Assembly: GCA_950295325.1 (NCBI GenBank)
Contig: OX485804.1
Location: 16,678,001 to 16,742,000 of the forward strand
Direction: 5' to 3'
Origin: Polytrichum commune
Lineage: Eukaryota > Streptophyta > Polytrichopsida > Polytrichales > Polytrichaceae
DNA: 64,000 bases
A model generated the notes under the pieces. It was not told where the DNA came from, searched no databases, and worked only from the letters and a program-made list of their open reading frames with translations. Below are positions 1-12,109 of the stretch, piece by piece (within the stretch, counting starts at the first letter, position 1; each line of letters begins with the position of its first letter). Made by a program: the position numbers and the translations under genes.

Positions 1-106
1 CATTGTTCTATAAAAGTAGGAGCACCATATAGGACCGGGAAGGACCATGTTAAAGTGATGTGTTATTATGCACATGTGCAAAGTGCCAAGACAACATGTG
101 CCATAC

Positions 107-455
107 TAGTTCACAACAAATGAACCGTGTGGCGGGACCCCGGGGTCCCACAAGACCCCGTCTCTTGCACAAAGGTTGTAAGAACATCAATATGAGTCGG
201 ATTCAATGGAGGAAGGCGGCAAACAAGTGCTCTCTCTGAGAGTTACACATGCAATATTTGAATCAAGGAGTGATAGATTGAATGGGCGACGTGAGATTGC
301 CGATGGACTTGCTGTTCCAATCCTTAGACGCACGATATCCGACCAAATCGTGCATGCGCAAATTAAGCCAACCCAAAAGTAAATAATTACGTTTCGAGAT
401 GGAGTTTGTGCAGGACACCGGGGTCCCGCCACACAGTTCAAATGTGAACCTACAT
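107..455. mobile_element. Foldback (MITE-like) element with GC-rich terminal inverted repeats
   Basis: The left arm (about 110-150) and right arm (about 411-452) are inverted copies of each other. Both contain GTGTGGCGGGACCCCGG and a flanking stretch close to GTTCACA..AATGAAC, so the inverted repeats are about 40 bp. The core runs from TGTGG to CCACA, which also fits a small solo LTR, but the long terminal inverted repeats favour a foldback or MITE-type element. No coding region is credible inside. No second copy was seen in this window. Confidence 0.6.
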
Positions 456-1697
456 TTGGTTTGTCAATTAGTTGTCAATTGCTAAGAGGATGTACATATG
501 ATGATGCATGTTCAACACTGCCGACACATCTCCCTCCAATTCCTAACTCCAACACAATAGTGGAGGGACGTGTAGAGTACTACATAGAGAGGCCTTGAAA
601 CGCGAGTGGACAAGGGACCACCACTACGATGTCAATTGCTATTCTCTATGAAAGAATATAACTCCAAATTGTGTAAGTCACGAAATGGGCATGAAATGTT
701 CATGTCAATAGAGTTGTCATTTGAAGTTCAACGTAAAGCATAAATTGTTAGGAAGAGAACTCTTTATAGCATTGAAAGAAGTTTGGCCAGGGTAGAAGAA
801 CCACTGTATTGATTATTACAAAATAAAATCCCCTCATGGATGTCTTGGTGCCTCTAAATCTATGTCGATCGGTGTAGGTAGATGTGGTGGCAGCGGTGGA
901 GATACTCAAGCACTTTAAAGGTGCTCTATAATGTACGTGATATGTACATTGTGATCGTCAAGGACGAGGAATGCTGTTGTGGATGAAAGATGATCAGCGC
1001 TACGTCTCCCGTACCAAGAATCGAACGAAGAGAATCATCAATCACTCTTTGGCATGAAATAGGGTTGATGCGGATTTGGCATGATTGCTGCGCCTGTTGC
1101 AATTCCATGCACAAAGTCTCTTCATTTTGAATATGAATAGTGAAGAGATTATCGAATCTTAAGATTCTGCGAATGCTTGTCAAGCCCCTGCAAATCCTGG
1201 GGAGGTGTGTAAGTTTCGAGAATTGGGGTTTGCACTTCAATAAGGCAGAGCAATTTCATAATCTTCTGGTTTCAATTTCAATGTATATGTCAAATCGTTG
1301 TCCATGTCTGATGCTAAATTCGAGTTGATTCGCACATGCAATATTCTGCTCACACATTTCTTGCTCCTCTTGTCTCATATGTTCTTGCATTTGTTAAAAA
1401 GAAACTGTGAGCACCTCCCACCGATCATGTTGATTTCTAATTGCAGAAATTGAAGAATATTGTCATAATGCTGGAGTTCCTACCAACTTTCAGGCATGCG
1501 GAGCTGTAGGGATTTTCAGGTTACTTGAAGTCTTTTCTTCGACAATTTTGCCCATCCTAACCTGTGACTCTTCCACCGAACATTCATAATTGCCACGAGT
1601 TTCAACTTGATTTTGTTTTGCATTGAGGTTGGTATACCTACTGCATTTTGACACATAAACCCTCACGATCAATGCACCATATGTACAATCATCTCCC
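456..1697. other. Unassigned sequence upstream of the MATE gene
   Basis: No recognisable gene. The minus strand has a broken, coding-like stretch at about 860-1400. It is Gln/Glu-rich with several in-frame segments interrupted by stops, including a 104-codon segment at 926-1240, and it resembles the tail of a transposon-encoded protein, but no family can be named. The MATE promoter must lie near 1500-1697; no clear TATA box was found. Confidence 0.4.
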
Positions 1698-4600
1698 ATG
1701 ATGCAGTCTATGTTAGGTCTTCACTTCTCTCGGGCTTCTAGCCCTTCATCACAATGTGGCTCAGGAATAACCCCTTCCTACCAAGCCCGCCTACCTGGTC
1801 GAAATGTCACCAGCTTCATGGCTCCAAATTTCAAGTCTCATACGAAGTTGGTGAAAATCACGGCAAATGCCAGTCAGGATGAGAATAATCCTGCTGCTGG
1901 TGGGGATCCCACGACTGATCTTCAGGTGGGATATCATTTCCGACCATTTTTCGCTGCAATTCAAGCAGGCTAAGTTTTGTTGAGAATAGACGAATTGAGA
2001 AGGAGCATCCTTCTGATGTGTTTTTGCATAATCTGTTTGCAGTTACATGGTGACTCTCTCTTAAACCATTCAAGACCTCCACAACTGCCTGTGCAAGGTG
2101 TGTTGTCTTTTATCCATGAGCTAATGAAATGCATAGACCTCTCAGACATGACCTCTTTAGGGAAACCTGCGTACACATATGCCTTGAGAATTTTCAATGA
2201 ATTTTCGATGTATACTTACATCAATTAGAGTTATCCTTGGATTTCATGGGACGTTTCGTTGGGAGTTGGTCCCCTACGTTTCGTTGGGTTGTTTTGCATA
2301 CAATCTCATTAATTTCTTTCCACTTGCGGTGCATCCTTGGAGGTAGTGCTTGAATTTGAATGAAGAGCAGTAACCTGTTTCGGTTATTGAGGGCCCAAAT
2401 CATTTTAGCACCTCTTGGCATGCCAAAATGAGTTTGACCCTCGATGAACCAATAGAGAATGTTCTTTGTTCAAACTCCACCTCCAAGCATGCACCGAAAA
2501 TTTATCGAACATGGAAGGTGTTGTATGCAAAACAACCAACTCCCGACAAAAAGTCCCTTTGAAGTGAAGGATAATCCTACTCTTCTTCTTTTGGTGCCTC
2601 TAAAGTGCTGAACGTGATTCTTAGTCCTCTGGTTTTACTTTTGTAGTTTTTTGTGCTTTTTCTTCAGTATTACTTGTGAATTCAACCTATTATGATATTC
2701 ATTGTCTTGGCCTCACAGCTCGTGAAAGACAAGCTGAGGAGAGTGTGTTGAAGAGTATCCTCAATTTGGCAGTACCTGCAGTTGGTGCTGTGTAAGTTTC
2801 TTCTCCCATGCAATGGTCTCAACCTTGACAGATCATGTACACTCAATGATATAATCACTTTAAGATAAGAAATCGTCCACTTATCTCCCACAAAGGATTA
2901 AAAAAACATTTGAATACACTACAGTCCTGTTCTTGTTTTTTCTTAAGCAGAGACTTCGCTGATGACAGGTTATCCGACCCTATTATGAGCCTGATTGATA
3001 CAGGGTGTGTGGGCCAAGTGAGTTCCATTCAACTTGCTGCACTTGGGCCAAATACATCCATTTTCAATTTCATTTTCCAGGTAACCTTCTCATCTCAAGA
3101 ACCACATAGTCATTCAAACTATTAGTAGTTCTTGGCTTTACTTGTGCTGGTCTGTCATGTGCTTTTCATGCCATTTTTCTTTGCAATTGGAGGGGGATGC
3201 CTACTTGTTTCTTCCCAAATTTGGAATTTACACAAGTGGATATTATGCTCAGCTCCATAGCTAAACAAATACTTGGTACATGGAGCTTCAGAATGTAATG
3301 AGGATACAATGAAGGAAGAGCTACGATCAGTGAAGTCATTCTTGTGTTCTTCTCTGGTGTTTTTTCTACCTCAATATTGTCTTGTTTATTGTTTTCCTTG
3401 CTCCAGATCTTCACCTTCTTGGGATCTGCGACATGCAACTTGTTAGCAAGTGTCAGCATGCAGGCCTCGTCAGTAGAGGAACAAAAAAAACAACAACATC
3501 AGGTACTCCAATCTCACTGCAACTTGTGACTGTAGTCCTTTCCTTGATTTAGTAAGAAGTGAAATCGTTGTTCAGGAGAAACCAACAAATTTGCGTGAGG
3601 TACAAGTGGAATACAGAATTGAGAATCCAGCCCCAACCTTTTTTTGAGTGGAAGGTCATACATGATATTTGCAGATTGCAGCTAAAGTTGCCCTTGGTGA
3701 TAGGAGATAGCCAATTTTTGGTGTTTTTGCTAAGGAATACACAAAAAACGTAGTTAAGTTCTCATCAAGCTGGTAAGTGGTAACTACAGCAATGAATACA
3801 TTTTTCACTCACTTGTTGATTGGGGGACACAAGAAAGTTGCATAGGTGTAACAAGAAATTGAGGAACTGACCAGTTTCTGTTGTGGGGACAGGCATCTCA
3901 GGTCTTCAACCACGCATTGTTTTTAGCTGTCAGTTTTGGAATTATAGTCTGTATTTCAATGGAAGCTTTTGCTCCTCAATTGCTGGCAATTATGGGCACG
4001 GGGAAGGAGTACTTGGAACCTGCACTTGTGTACCTACGAGTCCGCGCACTCTCCGGTAATGATCTTCTTCAGGATCTTCTTTGAGAACATGTTGTAAACC
4101 TCAGTTTGAGGTTTTTATTAAAATCTCATTCACTTGACCTTTGCTGCTTCTGAATGCTAAACCCGTCATCATGAAATTTGGAGTACTGTAGGGTGCTATC
4201 TGGTTTGATGCTAATTAATTGACTTTCTGGAAGCAAGTTGACACATGTCACATTCAATTAGGTTAAAGACCCTATGAAATCCTGTGTGGAAATCACCTTT
4301 CAGCATGCAAAGTGTCAGACCAGACATCACTCAGGTAATTAATGTTTTGAGCCTATCCATACTTATTATTATTGTAACCATGGCTTTTGCAGCACCTGCT
4401 GTGCTCATTCTAATAGTTGGGCAAGGAGCTTGCTTGGGGCGTCAAGATGCAAACATCCCTCTTCGCATCAACAGCATGGCGGCTGCATTTAACCTGATTG
4501 GAGACATTACCTTCACCCTTTTTCTTGGCTGGTTAGATTTCTGTCACCTCTTAACCCTTAAAGGACCAAGGGGGTCAATGTACAACCTATATATACCTCA

Positions 4601-7600
4601 CGAAATTTGAAAATCATAGCATTTATATTTATGGGTTGGAAATGCTATTAAGAACATTATCTTATGTCAAGGAGAAGATAAAATCACACTTATGTATGAT
4701 GTTGATGGTCAAAACACCAAGTGCGTTTTTGCATCCAAGGAGACCCAGGGTAATATTTTTTCCCAGATTTTTAGTAACATCAAGTTATTCAACCGAGTTG
4801 AAAAGTACACTTGAAGCATGACTGGTTTTAAATGGAGTCACGGTTATCACAATTAGTGAAAAATGGAAGCATGTAGCTGAAATACATGTTTTTGTGCATG
4901 GAGATGCTTAGGGGTGAACAAAATTGCTGGAAATTGGGTGCATACATCTTGAATCTCAGGTGCTTTTGAGATTATGAGGGTAGTTCCTTCAGAAACCATA
5001 ATTCAGGATGGAAATATGCTTGCAGGTGATGTATTGGGTCCAAACTTTCCATATTATTTTTTGATTTCTACAAGTCTTCAGGATTTCCACGCAGTACCTT
5101 ACTAAAATATCTACAGGGGTGTTGCAGGAGCTGCATGGGCCACCCTTATATCTCAATGTGTTGCAGTTGCACTACTGGTACGGGAGTTGACAAGGAAATC
5201 GACTCAACCATCTGAGGATGAGAGTAATTTGTTGCAAGCACTTCCTCTTAGAGTTGGATGGTATGGGCTGCCCACATTGGAAACACTTGGACCATTTTTA
5301 ACCCTGGCAGGTCCCTTGATTTTGAGGTGTGCTCTTGGTATGGTAAGTATCCAGTTGATATTAAGTTTTTCACCCAATCTTCACTGTTTTGTTCTATATT
5401 TGAATGAACCAGATAGTAAGAAGTTCTCCTGGGTCAATTTATAGGACTGCAGAGTCTGTTCGATGAATGATGGAAGGAATTCAGGATTGCATGGCTGCGA
5501 TCTTTCCCACTTTTAAGATCCACCACTGTGGTAACAAGGAGACTGATTCCAGAAATTTGTAAGACTTCATCATGACTGGAAGAGCCCTAATTTAAATTTT
5601 TGTGCCATCCCGTCTGGCAAAATGCAGATGGTGTACACATTGACAACAAAAGGGGCTGCTGAATTTGGAACATTGAGCATTGCAGCTCACCAAGTAGCTT
5701 TGCAGGTCTTGTCTTCTGACTTTGTATATGTGGAGACTATTTTTGGAATCGGAAGTTTTGAAAATGTTCACAATGTATTGCAGATGTCATTGGTCGTGAC
5801 CCAACCTAGAACCATCATAACCTTTCCTTGTTATCCTGTACAAAGAAGAGGATTAAAGACTTCTGTTCCATGGAAGCCAACTTGCAAGTAAGGTAGACCA
5901 CTGTTATTTCAACATAGCAAATATGTGGACACCTATATTTGAGTGCTGTGTGGTTCAGTGTGGATCTAAGAGCGGACAAGAAAAAGACACGTGCTTAAAA
6001 GAGACTGGATTACGTGCTCAAAATATTTTATGCTCAATAGTCAACATAATTTGGGGGGGAACTATATGACCATTTAATGAGCACAAGAATCTTCACTTGG
6101 ATAATGAACAAGATATTCATATGAGCTCCGAAAGTTATGAGGAAAATGGCTATGGGCACAATTTGGATTTGCTAATCATCTTGCATAATTGTGTGTTTCA
6201 TATCCTACAAGAAGTGGGTGCAAAGTGATAAGTGTCTGATTAAGGTGCACTTACCTTACAGGGGGACTGATACCTTGCTTGCTGACAGGTTTTCTGGACA
6301 TTGAGCTACTTTCCAGAATCACTCTCAATTGCAGCACAATCATTGGTGGCTCGAAATGTAAAGGCTAACCCAAAGGTGAGAGGATTTCTTCAAGGTCCGA
6401 ATTTTGGGCCTCAAAGCTTTCATATGGAGGGGTTTAAAGCTTTCTTACTTATAATTTTAGCTGTACGTGTCAAAAGTATACCCTATCTATAACTGTCCCA
6501 TTTATCATATGCATCAGCTTAATTGGAGCATACATTGATGATTTAGATTGAATTATAGGGAGATTTGAGCATGTATAAATGACCTCGACTCAAATTTATA
6601 CCGCTTACACCTAATCACTGTTGCCATATATGACTTTGTGTTCACTTCCTCTTTTTTATTGGTTGTGCTAAATATGGATTCAACATCATAGACCAAATAA
6701 AATGTTATTTCAATACATGTTGAGGATTTGTACAAATTGTCACAGATCCCATCTAAACACACCCCCAGTCCTCTTTTAGGGTTAGTAAGAACTAACTCAA
6801 AAAAATCATTTTGTTTCTGCAGAGAGCTCAAGATCTTGCACGAACGCTCTTAGGCTTTGCTATGGGCTTGGGTATTGTCTTGATGGGCATTGTGGCTTCT
6901 GTGCACTATCTTGGCGCATCATCCCTTACATCTGACCCCAATGTGCGGCAACTAGTGCAATCTGTTACTCTGCAGAGTATGCTTTGTGAGTTACTCTGTG
7001 CAGTTGTTCTAGTGATCGAGGGCACCGCAATTGCATCTGGTGAGTCATCACTTATAGTGAACAAAATGTGGGCCTTATGTGGTCACTCTTCTTAATTGAA
7101 CACCTATAACTGAGTGGTATATTGCAAGGCTTGTAAGGTAAACGAACAGCGGGCCCAATTTGGTTACTCATCTTAAACGGATACCTATATCTGAGTGGCG
7201 TGCAGTTAGGTGTGGATCTAAGAACGGATATTGAAAAGAATGGGCATGATATGAATTTGCTAATCATCTTCCAGTAATTGCGGGTTTCATATTCTAAGAG
7301 AAGTGGGTAAAGAGATAAAAGTGTCCACTTAAGGGCTGCATACCCTAATTAAGAACAGACATCAAAAAGACATCATGTGTGCTCTAAATACACTAACCAT
7401 TGTAGGTTCAATTGGGAGGGCCTAGGTATGTGATTGCTTAAAGAGAAAGAACGCATCTTCACTTTCATCTAGGTTTATAATTTTTGCATTTAGTGAAAGT
7501 CCGAAACACTGGAAACAACACACAATTTGCAAACTGGATGAAACAACTCCTGATTCAATTTGTCAGTCGAAATTGTCTGTGGAGTTGGCAGTGCCCACAT

Positions 7601-8458
7601 AGCTTACTTGTGATATTCCAGGATATGGTGGGAATATAAATTTTGTTCTTGAAGATTCAGAATATTTTGTGGAAATATCGGTATAATGACCCTGTGATGA
7701 TTACTGGCAGGTGATTTTGCTTACTTGCCAAAGATGCAACTTATGAACCTTGGAGGAGTCCTTCTAGCCCTGTGGCTGACGTTTCGAAATAACTGGGGAT
7801 TGGGCGGCATTTGGTGGTGCCTTGTGTTCTATTTTGGCTTCCGGGCTGTATACCATTCATTATACATTTCTTTTCATTGGAAGACCCATGTAAGTTTCTG
7901 CAACTGCTTTTTGAACATTTGTTGATGATTCAGATTCCTTCTTCATCAATCACACTAAATAGTCCTATCAGTTTGGGTGGAAAATCAATGTGGAAACAAT
8001 TAATTTGGGCCACACTAATTGTGTAGTCAAGGTGGAAATAATGTGGGCCCAAGGCCCCAAGTCTTCCCCTAAGTCTTCCTAAGGCTTTCGACCAACACCT
8101 TGAGTATTAGTTCAAAGGACAAAAGTAGCATAAACTAAAATAGTCACCCACATCAATTTCCTAGAAAAATTATTGATGTGGCCCACACTAATTTAAAATC
8201 AGAGATTTGGCGTGGGTTATAGGTTAATGTGGGTTCTAAAGAAATATTGTGGTCCGCACCAATAGAACTATTTAGTGTAATTTAAAAGGACTGCCTTCAA
8301 CCAATAATTGTTCTGATTCTTGTGACAAGAACTAGTGTGTACATATATCAAAGTCCTCTTTAACATGGGTTTTGGTTTCTATACTTCCATTGCAGGTTCT
8401 GGGATCTGGGGTACCCTCAACACCTGAAGAGGAACTCCAGGCTTTTGTTGCCTCATGA
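1698..8458 (+). CDS. MATE-family transporter, EDS5/DTX46-47-like, probably plastid envelope
   Basis: Multidrug-and-toxin-extrusion transporter of the plastid EDS5 subfamily; in Arabidopsis EDS5 exports a salicylate precursor from chloroplasts. Exons that join in frame: 1698-1899, 2719-2791, 2969-3080, 3407-3502, 3576-3599, 3893-4055, 4393-4531, 5117-5342, 5628-5705, 6289-6375, 6823-7039, 7711-7889, 8396-8458, giving about 552 residues (EDS5 is 543). Residues 1-65 are Ser/Thr/Arg-rich and poor in acidic residues, like a transit peptide. Family landmarks in order: LNLAVPAVGAV, SLIDTGCVGQ, QLAALGP, GQGACLGRQDA, NLIGDI..FLGWGVAGAAWAT, LSIAAHQVALQ, EGTAIASGDFAYL. The end of exon 1 is uncertain: the stronger-looking donor at 1926 would break frame, so 1899 was chosen or a small exon was missed. 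A further mini-exon near 3675 is possible. The gene start and subfamily are well supported; the substrate is not. Confidence 0.9.
2225..2582. mobile_element. Family C foldback element in MATE intron 1
   Basis: The ends are inverted copies: AGAGTTATCC and GTTGTTTTGCATACAA on the left recur as TTGTATGCAAAACAAC and GGATAATCCT on the right, so the arms are about 60-70 bp. The centre carries a second inverted pair around GCGGTGCATCCTTGGAGGTA and CCTCCAAGCATGCACCG. Diverged copies lie at 45985-46322 and 56957-57335, each also in an intron. Confidence 0.7.
5887..6260 (+). mobile_element. Family A MITE-like element in MATE intron
   Basis: About 375 bp bounded by GTAAGGTAGA on the left and its inverse TTACCTTAC on the right. 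Internal landmarks shared with all family A copies: TTTGAGTGGTATGTGG-like, GTGTGG(A/C)TC(T/C)AAGA(A/G)CGG, AAGAGATTGGA-like, CATATGA(G)CCATTTAATGAGCAC, ATCTTCACTT, and GTTTCATATCCTA(A)GAGAAGTGGGT near the end. It has no coding capacity and lies between exons at 5705 and 6289. Confidence 0.75.
6497..6795 (+). mobile_element. Family B dispersed repeat in MATE intron
   Basis: A non-coding repeat of about 300 bp with landmarks TTTATCATATGCAT, AATTATAGGGAGATTTGAG, TAAATATGGATT, ATTTCAATACATGTTG and TTTTAGGGTTAG. Matching copies are at 35155-35392 (same strand) and, as a fragment, at 46650-46795 on the opposite strand. Terminal repeats are not obvious, so the class is unknown. Confidence 0.6.
7130..7352 (+). 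mobile_element. Family A element, internally deleted, in MATE intron
   Basis: Starts with TGTAAGGTAAACGA and passes through GTGTGGATCTAAGAACGGA, then jumps to the family's distal part (GAATTTGCTAATCATCTT, GTTTCATATTCTAAGAGAAG). The central 150 bp present in other copies is missing. Confidence 0.65.
7943..8285. mobile_element. Family F MITE-like element in the last MATE intron
   Basis: Bounded by CACTAAATAGTCC on the left and AACTATTTAGTG on the right. The interior holds repeated GGCCCACACTAA-type motifs. A related element in inverted orientation lies at 59238-59590 (shared: the AAGTCTTC / AAGGCCTTAGG and GCTACTTTTG segments). No coding potential. The termini begin CACTA, but the short length and unclear target duplication do not allow assignment to the CACTA superfamily. 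Confidence 0.65.
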
Positions 8459-8820
8459 ACATTGTCAACTAGATGATTGTTTCAAAGGTTTCTTTTCTGA
8501 GGATGGTAATTTTTTCCAATCCAAGAGTTGTGTTATAGTTCCTTTTTGGGCATGATCCTGCTTTTTCAAGACTCATTCATTATTATTTCAACTTTGATGC
8601 TGGTCGGCTTTGATGGCTTTGTTGCAATCTGACAACCAAAGAAGTTCTGCACCAAATTACATTCCATCAGCAAAAATGAAACCCAGGCTTCCCAGGAACC
8701 CTGACGGAATCAGGTCCACTTCCATCAGTTCTTCTCTGATACAGTGAACACGGAGGTTTTGGGAAAAATTGGTCAAATTCCCAATGTTTCCAAGTCCAAC
8801 AGGTTACATGCTGATTTCTT

Positions 8821-9015
8821 TCAGATTTTTTTGATTAATTTAAAGTATTGTCCATAGATTCCTCTAAAATGATTGGCGATTGGCCTAAAGTCTTGAGTTT
8901 GAACCGGTTGTTTCTCAAACTCATTCAACTGATCTGTAACTAGTGGTCTGATCTCCCCGTTCTTAGCTCTGATACCTAGTGCTGATTTGGAGAAAGCATT
9001 TTTTTGGGAAGACAA
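8821..9015 (-). pseudogene. Retroelement-like remnant, copy 1
   Basis: The minus strand encodes about 60 residues with segments NGEIRPLV, LNEFEKQPV, QTQDFRP and NHFRGIY. Homologous peptide occurs at 17745-17955 and, more decayed, at 12110-12270. Just upstream on the minus strand is GGTATCAGAGC (about 8965-8976), identical to most of the initiator-tRNA primer-binding site of plant LTR retrotransposons, which suggests the start of an internal gag region. Stops and truncation leave no functional protein. The region 8459-8820 is 3'-flanking or UTR sequence of the MATE gene. Confidence 0.5.
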
Positions 9016-11640
9016 GCAAATTTATCTTGGACTGCACCTGAACTTGTTCAAATGATTAATCTTGTTTCTGGACGTTTTTGGTCTGCTATGGGAGTACAAA
9101 GTTGACGCACTTGAAATTTTATCATAGCAGCTCCTATGTCAAGTTGTAAGTTTAGTATGTTATTTTTTTATTCTATTTTTTTTTTCCTGTCCAAACCTTT
9201 TACCATGTTATTATATCACTAGGGTTTTTATTTATTTATTTATTTTAATTTGGGGGGGGGGGGGTCTGGAACCCCTTTATCATAGTGAGTACGGGCTTCA
9301 CTTGAAACGTCCTAGTGGAGAATGAAACTCTGTTGACCCTGGTAAATATTCCCCTCAACCGAGTAAAATACATGTACTTCTTTTCTTTCCTTCTTCTATA
9401 TTAATATCAAATTATATCAACAATTCAATCAAATAAATTGTCACAGTGCAGCACACTTGTACTTCAAAAGATTAGGCCTCACACTTACAGCTCACATCAA
9501 TTAAAGAGGTGATAGAGAGTAAACTAATGAAAATCCAATTTTGCATTTTGGTGCATATCTACACAATCTTGCCTGATCTTGGCGTCAGATCAAAACTTCG
9601 TGAAGAGTATTTTTTGGCTAATGAATTTCGCATATACAAACTCGGTTCCAAAGAGAGGTCAAGTCTTGTTTCTTTGGAGGTCTTCATGTCTTTGTCTTTA
9701 CTTGTTAGCACATCCACCTTAGCCTTCTCGTGTTCCAATAGTATGTGTGGCACTTGTTGGTTGTTTTTTGTCTCCGGAGTTCTTCGTTGCATCTGCAAGT
9801 AAGGTAGACATTGTTCAAACACTCATCTCAAGCGAGTTTCTAAAACATGTATACATATTCAAGTCTGAAACGAACATAGAAATTCACAAGTAACATTTTA
9901 AGGTTCAAGAGATATTCATCTTTGGCAGCAAGAATTGCAAGTTCAACAGTGATGTTCCTAATTTGAATTTGCTCTTGTGTAGTTTTTGCTTTATTCTAGG
10001 ATCTCTACATTTTCCAGAGTGTGGAAGTAATTGTAATAGGCTCGACAACCTCACAAATACGTCCCAGACATTGAAGCCACACATAAACATTGTTAAGCCA
10101 ATGTCCATGGCCCACAAAGTGAATTTAAATGAGTGCTTGAATCATTCTGAGTTTTGTACATTGTCAAGTTTTCAATTGGATAGATGTCAAAGTGTATTCA
10201 TTGAAGTGCATGAAGGTTGGATATCCTACTGTCAAGGACATGATGCTTTACTGTAGTAAATATGCAACTAGAATAATTATGGGAGGATTATTGAAGTTAG
10301 AAAGGGCAGCATGATGTCTCTCCTTCACAAACTTGTGCATTATCAAACAATGTGTGGAATGACTTCACTTACACCAACACTACAGAATCAACACAGACAA
10401 TTTGCAATATCATTTTCAACTCCACAAGGTCTTGTTTAGTACCCGAAAAAGTCTCCTCAATTTTTCAATGAGTCTCATCTTGATACGCTTTAGAGGAAGT
10501 GATCTGTTGGTTGACTCATCTTTTAATTCCTTTATAGTTGTAGCTCCTTCCATCGATGATAAGAACTTGAAGTAGGAATACGAGTTCCTTCTGTACACAA
10601 CAGTGATTTCAAAGTGCAAACCACATATATTGGAAGCATTCTAGCTACCCTTTCCCAAAAACCGTAGATAATTACAATGTGTCAAGTCTTATAGCCTAAG
10701 TTAACTCAAGATTACCTATAAAATATTTATGTTGTAGTCATCTGACTTCACTTCCCGTGTGACTTAAGATCTAAATGTATACACTTTTGTCCATCAAATG
10801 CACTTTTACTTAAACCTACTCAAAAGTTTCTATCCAAAACCAAGAGACTTATAAACTTCGACACTAAAGGCCCCTCTCCACCTGACTTGAGGGAGCTTGG
10901 TTTTAGCCTAAGACGTGTACATTAATACTTGCCTTCCCCCCTTGACTCGGTATGAAGCTCCGAGCTTAGGTGGCAGCCCAATGTGGCGGCACTAAAAGTG
11001 TTGATCCTACACGAATAGTGCCAAACCTGTGAGCCACCCCTAAGACTGCGGAGGGTTTCTTGGGCCGCTAAGCTTGCCCACACGTAGGCATCTGATTGGG
11101 CTACCTCCGGATGGCTCATTACTGGTAAAACTTTCAAGGTTGTCCCAGGTATTAGGCCCACACTTGTCACCCTTGCCAAACATGATGGTCGACCCAAATA
11201 CCCGCCTCCTCGATATAACGGTGGGTTTTAGCCTCAACACCCAGTCTTTGGTAAAGGACCGGTGGGAAAGGACCATAAGATTACTATGTTTTCTTCTTAC
11301 TTCTTATTGAAAAAACAAGTCCAAGTTGTTGGATTACATTGAAATTCTCTACTACATTTGATTATTTATAGATGAACTTTTGGACTCAAATTTTCATTCA
11401 TGTGAAGAAAAACACAAAAGAGTTATTACCTCTACACACATCCACATATTTTCATACATAAATAGATGGGTGATCATATATAAAGAAAATCAAAGCAAAA
11501 AAAGATAAAACTCTACAAAAATTCAAATAATTCAAATAATTCAAATAATTTTAGCCAATTAAGAATCAGCTACAAGGAAGAGAGAACATTCAACCATAAA
11601 AAAAAAAATCCAAATCACTACATAGTCAAACTTTTCATGA
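9016..11640. other. Gene-poor spacer
   Basis: Contains a G homopolymer near 9255, a lone TAAGGTAGA-like motif at about 9798 that could be a family A end, and several short open frames on both strands at 9509-10620 that match no family I know. The segment 10800-11300 is less AT-rich, with direct CCC/GGG-rich text that could be part of an LTR. An (ATTCAAATA)n-like run is at about 11518-11549. No gene is supported. Confidence 0.4.
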
Positions 11641-11645
11641 ACATT

Positions 11646-11843
11646 CTACCAAAAAACTTTACCCTCTACCCAAACATATTCATTCTTCGAGTCCAAATTC
11701 AAATTATCCCAAAGTAGACCGATTCCACTTAAATCTGAGTTAAACGTCACATTACCAAATTTCTCACCTAAACTCCCAAACAACATTTTAGTTGAATAAT
11801 GCAAAGAATAGTACCCAATACCAGTACTTCCAATTCTAGCCAT
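11646..11843 (-). pseudogene. Unidentified coding-like remnant
   Basis: A 65-codon open frame with balanced composition (segments GYYSLHYSTKMLFGSLGEKF and NEYVWVEGKVFW) that reads like real protein rather than a random ORF. It stops soon after and no splice-consistent neighbours were found. It is probably a fragment of a transposon or decayed gene. No family is recognised. Confidence 0.25.
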
Positions 11844-12013
11844 AAATACAGCAGACGGGTGATTCTAAAGACACTATGAATGGCGCGAGGGGCCCATACA
11901 AATTTGTCATTGGCTTAGATGCCCATAACCCAAATATGCTTATCGACAAATGTAATAGGACACTCGAATTCCAATGCAAGGAATTGGAATCTGGCATCAC
12001 ATCAAATTAGAAC

Positions 12014-12058
12014 TCGCATTATATATCACCATTATATATCACCATTATATATCGCCAT
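12014..12058. repeat. Short 15-bp tandem repeat
   Basis: Three copies of ATTATATATC(A/G)CCAT in a row. Confidence 0.8.
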
Positions 12059-12109
12059 TCATGGATGTGGAATTATATAATGTGGAACCTCCATGAATGG
12101 GGAAAAACC

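Noticed and set aside
3675-3692. Extra MATE mini-exon reading IAAKVA after an acceptor-like TTTGCAG.
   Set aside because: Exon 3576-3599 joins 3893 directly in frame. The mini-exon has only weak donors and a stop soon after.
9559-9822. Possible minus-strand exon (LQMQRRTPETKNN..).
   Set aside because: No conserved motif and no in-frame neighbour; the overlapping plus frame is equally long.
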